In this document: piece after piece, positions 5,672 to 6,647 of the stretch
How the letters are laid out: the number at the start of each line of letters is the position of its first letter
How positions within the stretch are numbered: position 1 is the first letter of the stretch
Assembly (NCBI GenBank): GCA_030727685.1
Contig: JANRBC010000050.1
Coordinates: forward strand, 1 to 6,647
Source of the DNA: Ilumatobacteraceae bacterium
Lineage (GTDB): Bacteria > Actinomycetota > Acidimicrobiia > Acidimicrobiales > Ilumatobacteraceae
Reading direction: 5' to 3'
DNA: 6,647 bases
Translations under genes and position numbers: made by a program
The notes under the pieces: generated by a model
What the model was told of the DNA's origin: nothing
Databases searched by the model: none
The model's input: the letters and a program-made list of their open reading frames with translations, nothing else

Positions 5672-6529
5672 ATGTCTGCTGCGCGTTTTGGGTGCGTGGA
5701 TGGTCGCAGTGTCTTGATCGCCGAATCACTCGACAGTTATATCGACATCGAAAAGTTCTCGGGCGGCAAATTGCCGAGCGACCCGATGGCGTGTATCAAC
5801 CGATGGTCTGAGGTCTGCAGTCTTGCCAAGTCGCTCACTTCGGCTAAAGCAACCGACTTGATTGCCCTCGACTTCGACAAACTCGACTGCCCAGTGCCAC
5901 GACCCCGACAAATTTTTGCTGTCGGCGTCAATTACAAAGCCCATGCTGCCGAGATGAATCACGGTCTGCCCAAAGAACCGCTTGTGTTTACCAAGTTTCC
6001 GAGTTCGCTCAATCGTCCGCACGGGCAGATCAAACTTGTCGGAGAAAAATGCGACTACGAAGCCGAACTCGTGGCAATTGTCGGCACAGGCGGCCGCAAT
6101 ATTTCGGTCGCCGATGCATGGTCGCATGTTGCAGGCCTTTGTGTCGGTCAAGACTTCTCAGATCGTGCACTGCAATACGCCAATACCCCGCCGCAATTCA
6201 GTTTGGGCAAGAGTCGCGCCGGTTTCACTGCTATCGGGCCTTACATCACAGACGCTGCAACTCTTGCTACTCGTGGCAATCTCGAAATGACGTGTCGTGT
6301 TTCGGGCGAAGTAATGCAACACACGCAAACCGATGACATGATCTTCGAGATTCCCGACATCATCGCGTATTTGTCCGGTATCTGCGAACTATTTTCTGGC
6401 GACGTGATTTACACCGGCACACCTTCGGGTGTCGGCGCGGGCCGAACACCACAAAGGTTTTTACGCACCGGCGAGATCGTCGAGACCACTATCCAAGATC
6501 TCGGCACTCTCCGCAACACCTGCATCTAA
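5672..6529 (+). CDS. Fumarylacetoacetate hydrolase (FAH) family protein
   Basis: 285 residues, complete and normal for bacterial single-domain FAH proteins. The family is cytoplasmic, metal-dependent (Mg/Mn) and cleaves, hydrates, decarboxylates or isomerises oxo-acids, often in aromatic ring degradation or oxaloacetate clean-up. Seen: GVNYKAHAAEM (85-95) with the likely His91/Glu94 catalytic pair, EPLVFTKFPSS (102-112), metal ligands Glu130 and Glu132 in YEAEL plus Asp161 in GQDFSDR, Lys180 in SLGKS, GTPSGVG (249-255) and the closing LRTGEIVETTIQDLGTLRN (264-282). All expected active-site residues are present, so it should be active. The exact substrate cannot be read; annotation as 2-keto-4-pentenoate hydratase or similar would be overprecise, and no aromatic-degradation genes are nearby. 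The N-terminal 70 residues are less conserved. It follows the previous stop by 2 nt with no clear Shine-Dalgarno, suggesting translational coupling. Confidence 0.93.
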   Translation: MSAARFGCVDGRSVLIAESLDSYIDIEKFSGGKLPSDPMACINRWSEVCSLAKSLTSAKATDLIALDFDKLDCPVPRPRQIFAVGVNYKAHAAEMNHGLPKEPLVFTKFPSSLNRPHGQIKLVGEKCDYEAELVAIVGTGGRNISVADAWSHVAGLCVGQDFSDRALQYANTPPQFSLGKSRAGFTAIGPYITDAATLATRGNLEMTCRVSGEVMQHTQTDDMIFEIPDIIAYLSGICELFSGDVIYTGTPSGVGAGRTPQRFLRTGEIVETTIQDLGTLRNTCI

Positions 6530-6543
6530 TTCGTTCGAACTAG

Positions 6544-6647
6544 TTACGAGCCGTTGTGGCGAATGAGTTCGAATTCGGTGTAAGCCGAAACACCCATCTC
6601 GCTATCGAGACCGGCAATTTCGTCAGCAGCACTTGAACGAATGCCGC
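6544..6647 (-). CDS. C-terminal end of an unidentified gene, truncated by the window edge
   Basis: The last 33 codons of a minus-strand gene, with the stop TAA at 6546-6544. The peptide begins GIRSSAADEIAGLDSEMG and ends EFELIRHNGS. Codon choice resembles that of the neighbouring genes, the composition is that of a soluble globular protein, and it fills the space convergent to the FAH gene with a 14-bp gap. I do not recognise the family. The start and most of the protein lie beyond the right edge. Confidence 0.6.
   Translation of the reverse strand, partial: GIRSSAADEIAGLDSEMGVSAYTEFELIRHNGS

Noticed and set aside
5726..6151. 141-codon minus-strand open frame opposite the FAH gene
   Set aside because: The opposite strand encodes a protein with all family motifs; this frame shows no family features.
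6533..6546. AACTAGTT palindrome between the FAH gene and the right-edge gene as an attachment or terminator site
   Set aside because: Eight bases with no loop and no flanking mobile-element features; likely chance.

Overview
The window looks like chromosomal DNA of an actinobacterium, most likely a free-living aquatic member of the Acidimicrobiia (Ilumatobacter-like). This is an inference from the gene set: an IdeR/DtxR-type iron regulator, an actinobacterial-type HelD RNA polymerase motor, exported NTF2-like and 'PGDG' proteins of a style common in that class, a candidate leaderless GTG-started gene, and roughly 50% G+C. There is no sign of phage, insertion sequence, CRISPR, tRNA or rRNA. 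It reads as compact host chromosome with intergenic gaps of about 120 bp or less.

Layout. (1) 1-459 (+): the C-terminal two thirds of an IdeR/DtxR metalloregulator, whose DNA-binding domain lies upstream of the window. It is followed after 10 bp by a small helical lipoprotein gene (470-931, +). (2) 947-3073 (-): a complete HelD-like helicase, convergent with the lipoprotein. (3) 3189-4627 (+): two exported proteins whose reading frames overlap by ATGA, an NTF2-like lipoprotein and a secreted protein of unknown function. (4) 4731-4934 (+): a CspA-family cold-shock protein with a good Shine-Dalgarno sequence, followed by a strong hairpin that probably terminates it. (5) 5058-6529 (+): a likely two-gene operon of an unrecognised basic-tailed protein starting with GTG and a fumarylacetoacetate hydrolase family enzyme 2 bp downstream. 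Its promoter places the transcript start almost on the GTG, so the mRNA is probably leaderless. (6) 6544-6647 (-): the last 33 codons of an unidentified gene that runs off the right edge.

No single pathway joins the window. The functional units are metal-responsive regulation, RNA polymerase recycling, a cell-surface protein pair, cold-shock RNA chaperoning, and an FAH-type enzyme with an unknown partner. The parts most likely to be undescribed are the coupled exported pair, the 203-residue protein in front of the FAH enzyme with its promoter symmetry, and the apparent shortening of a channel loop in HelD.
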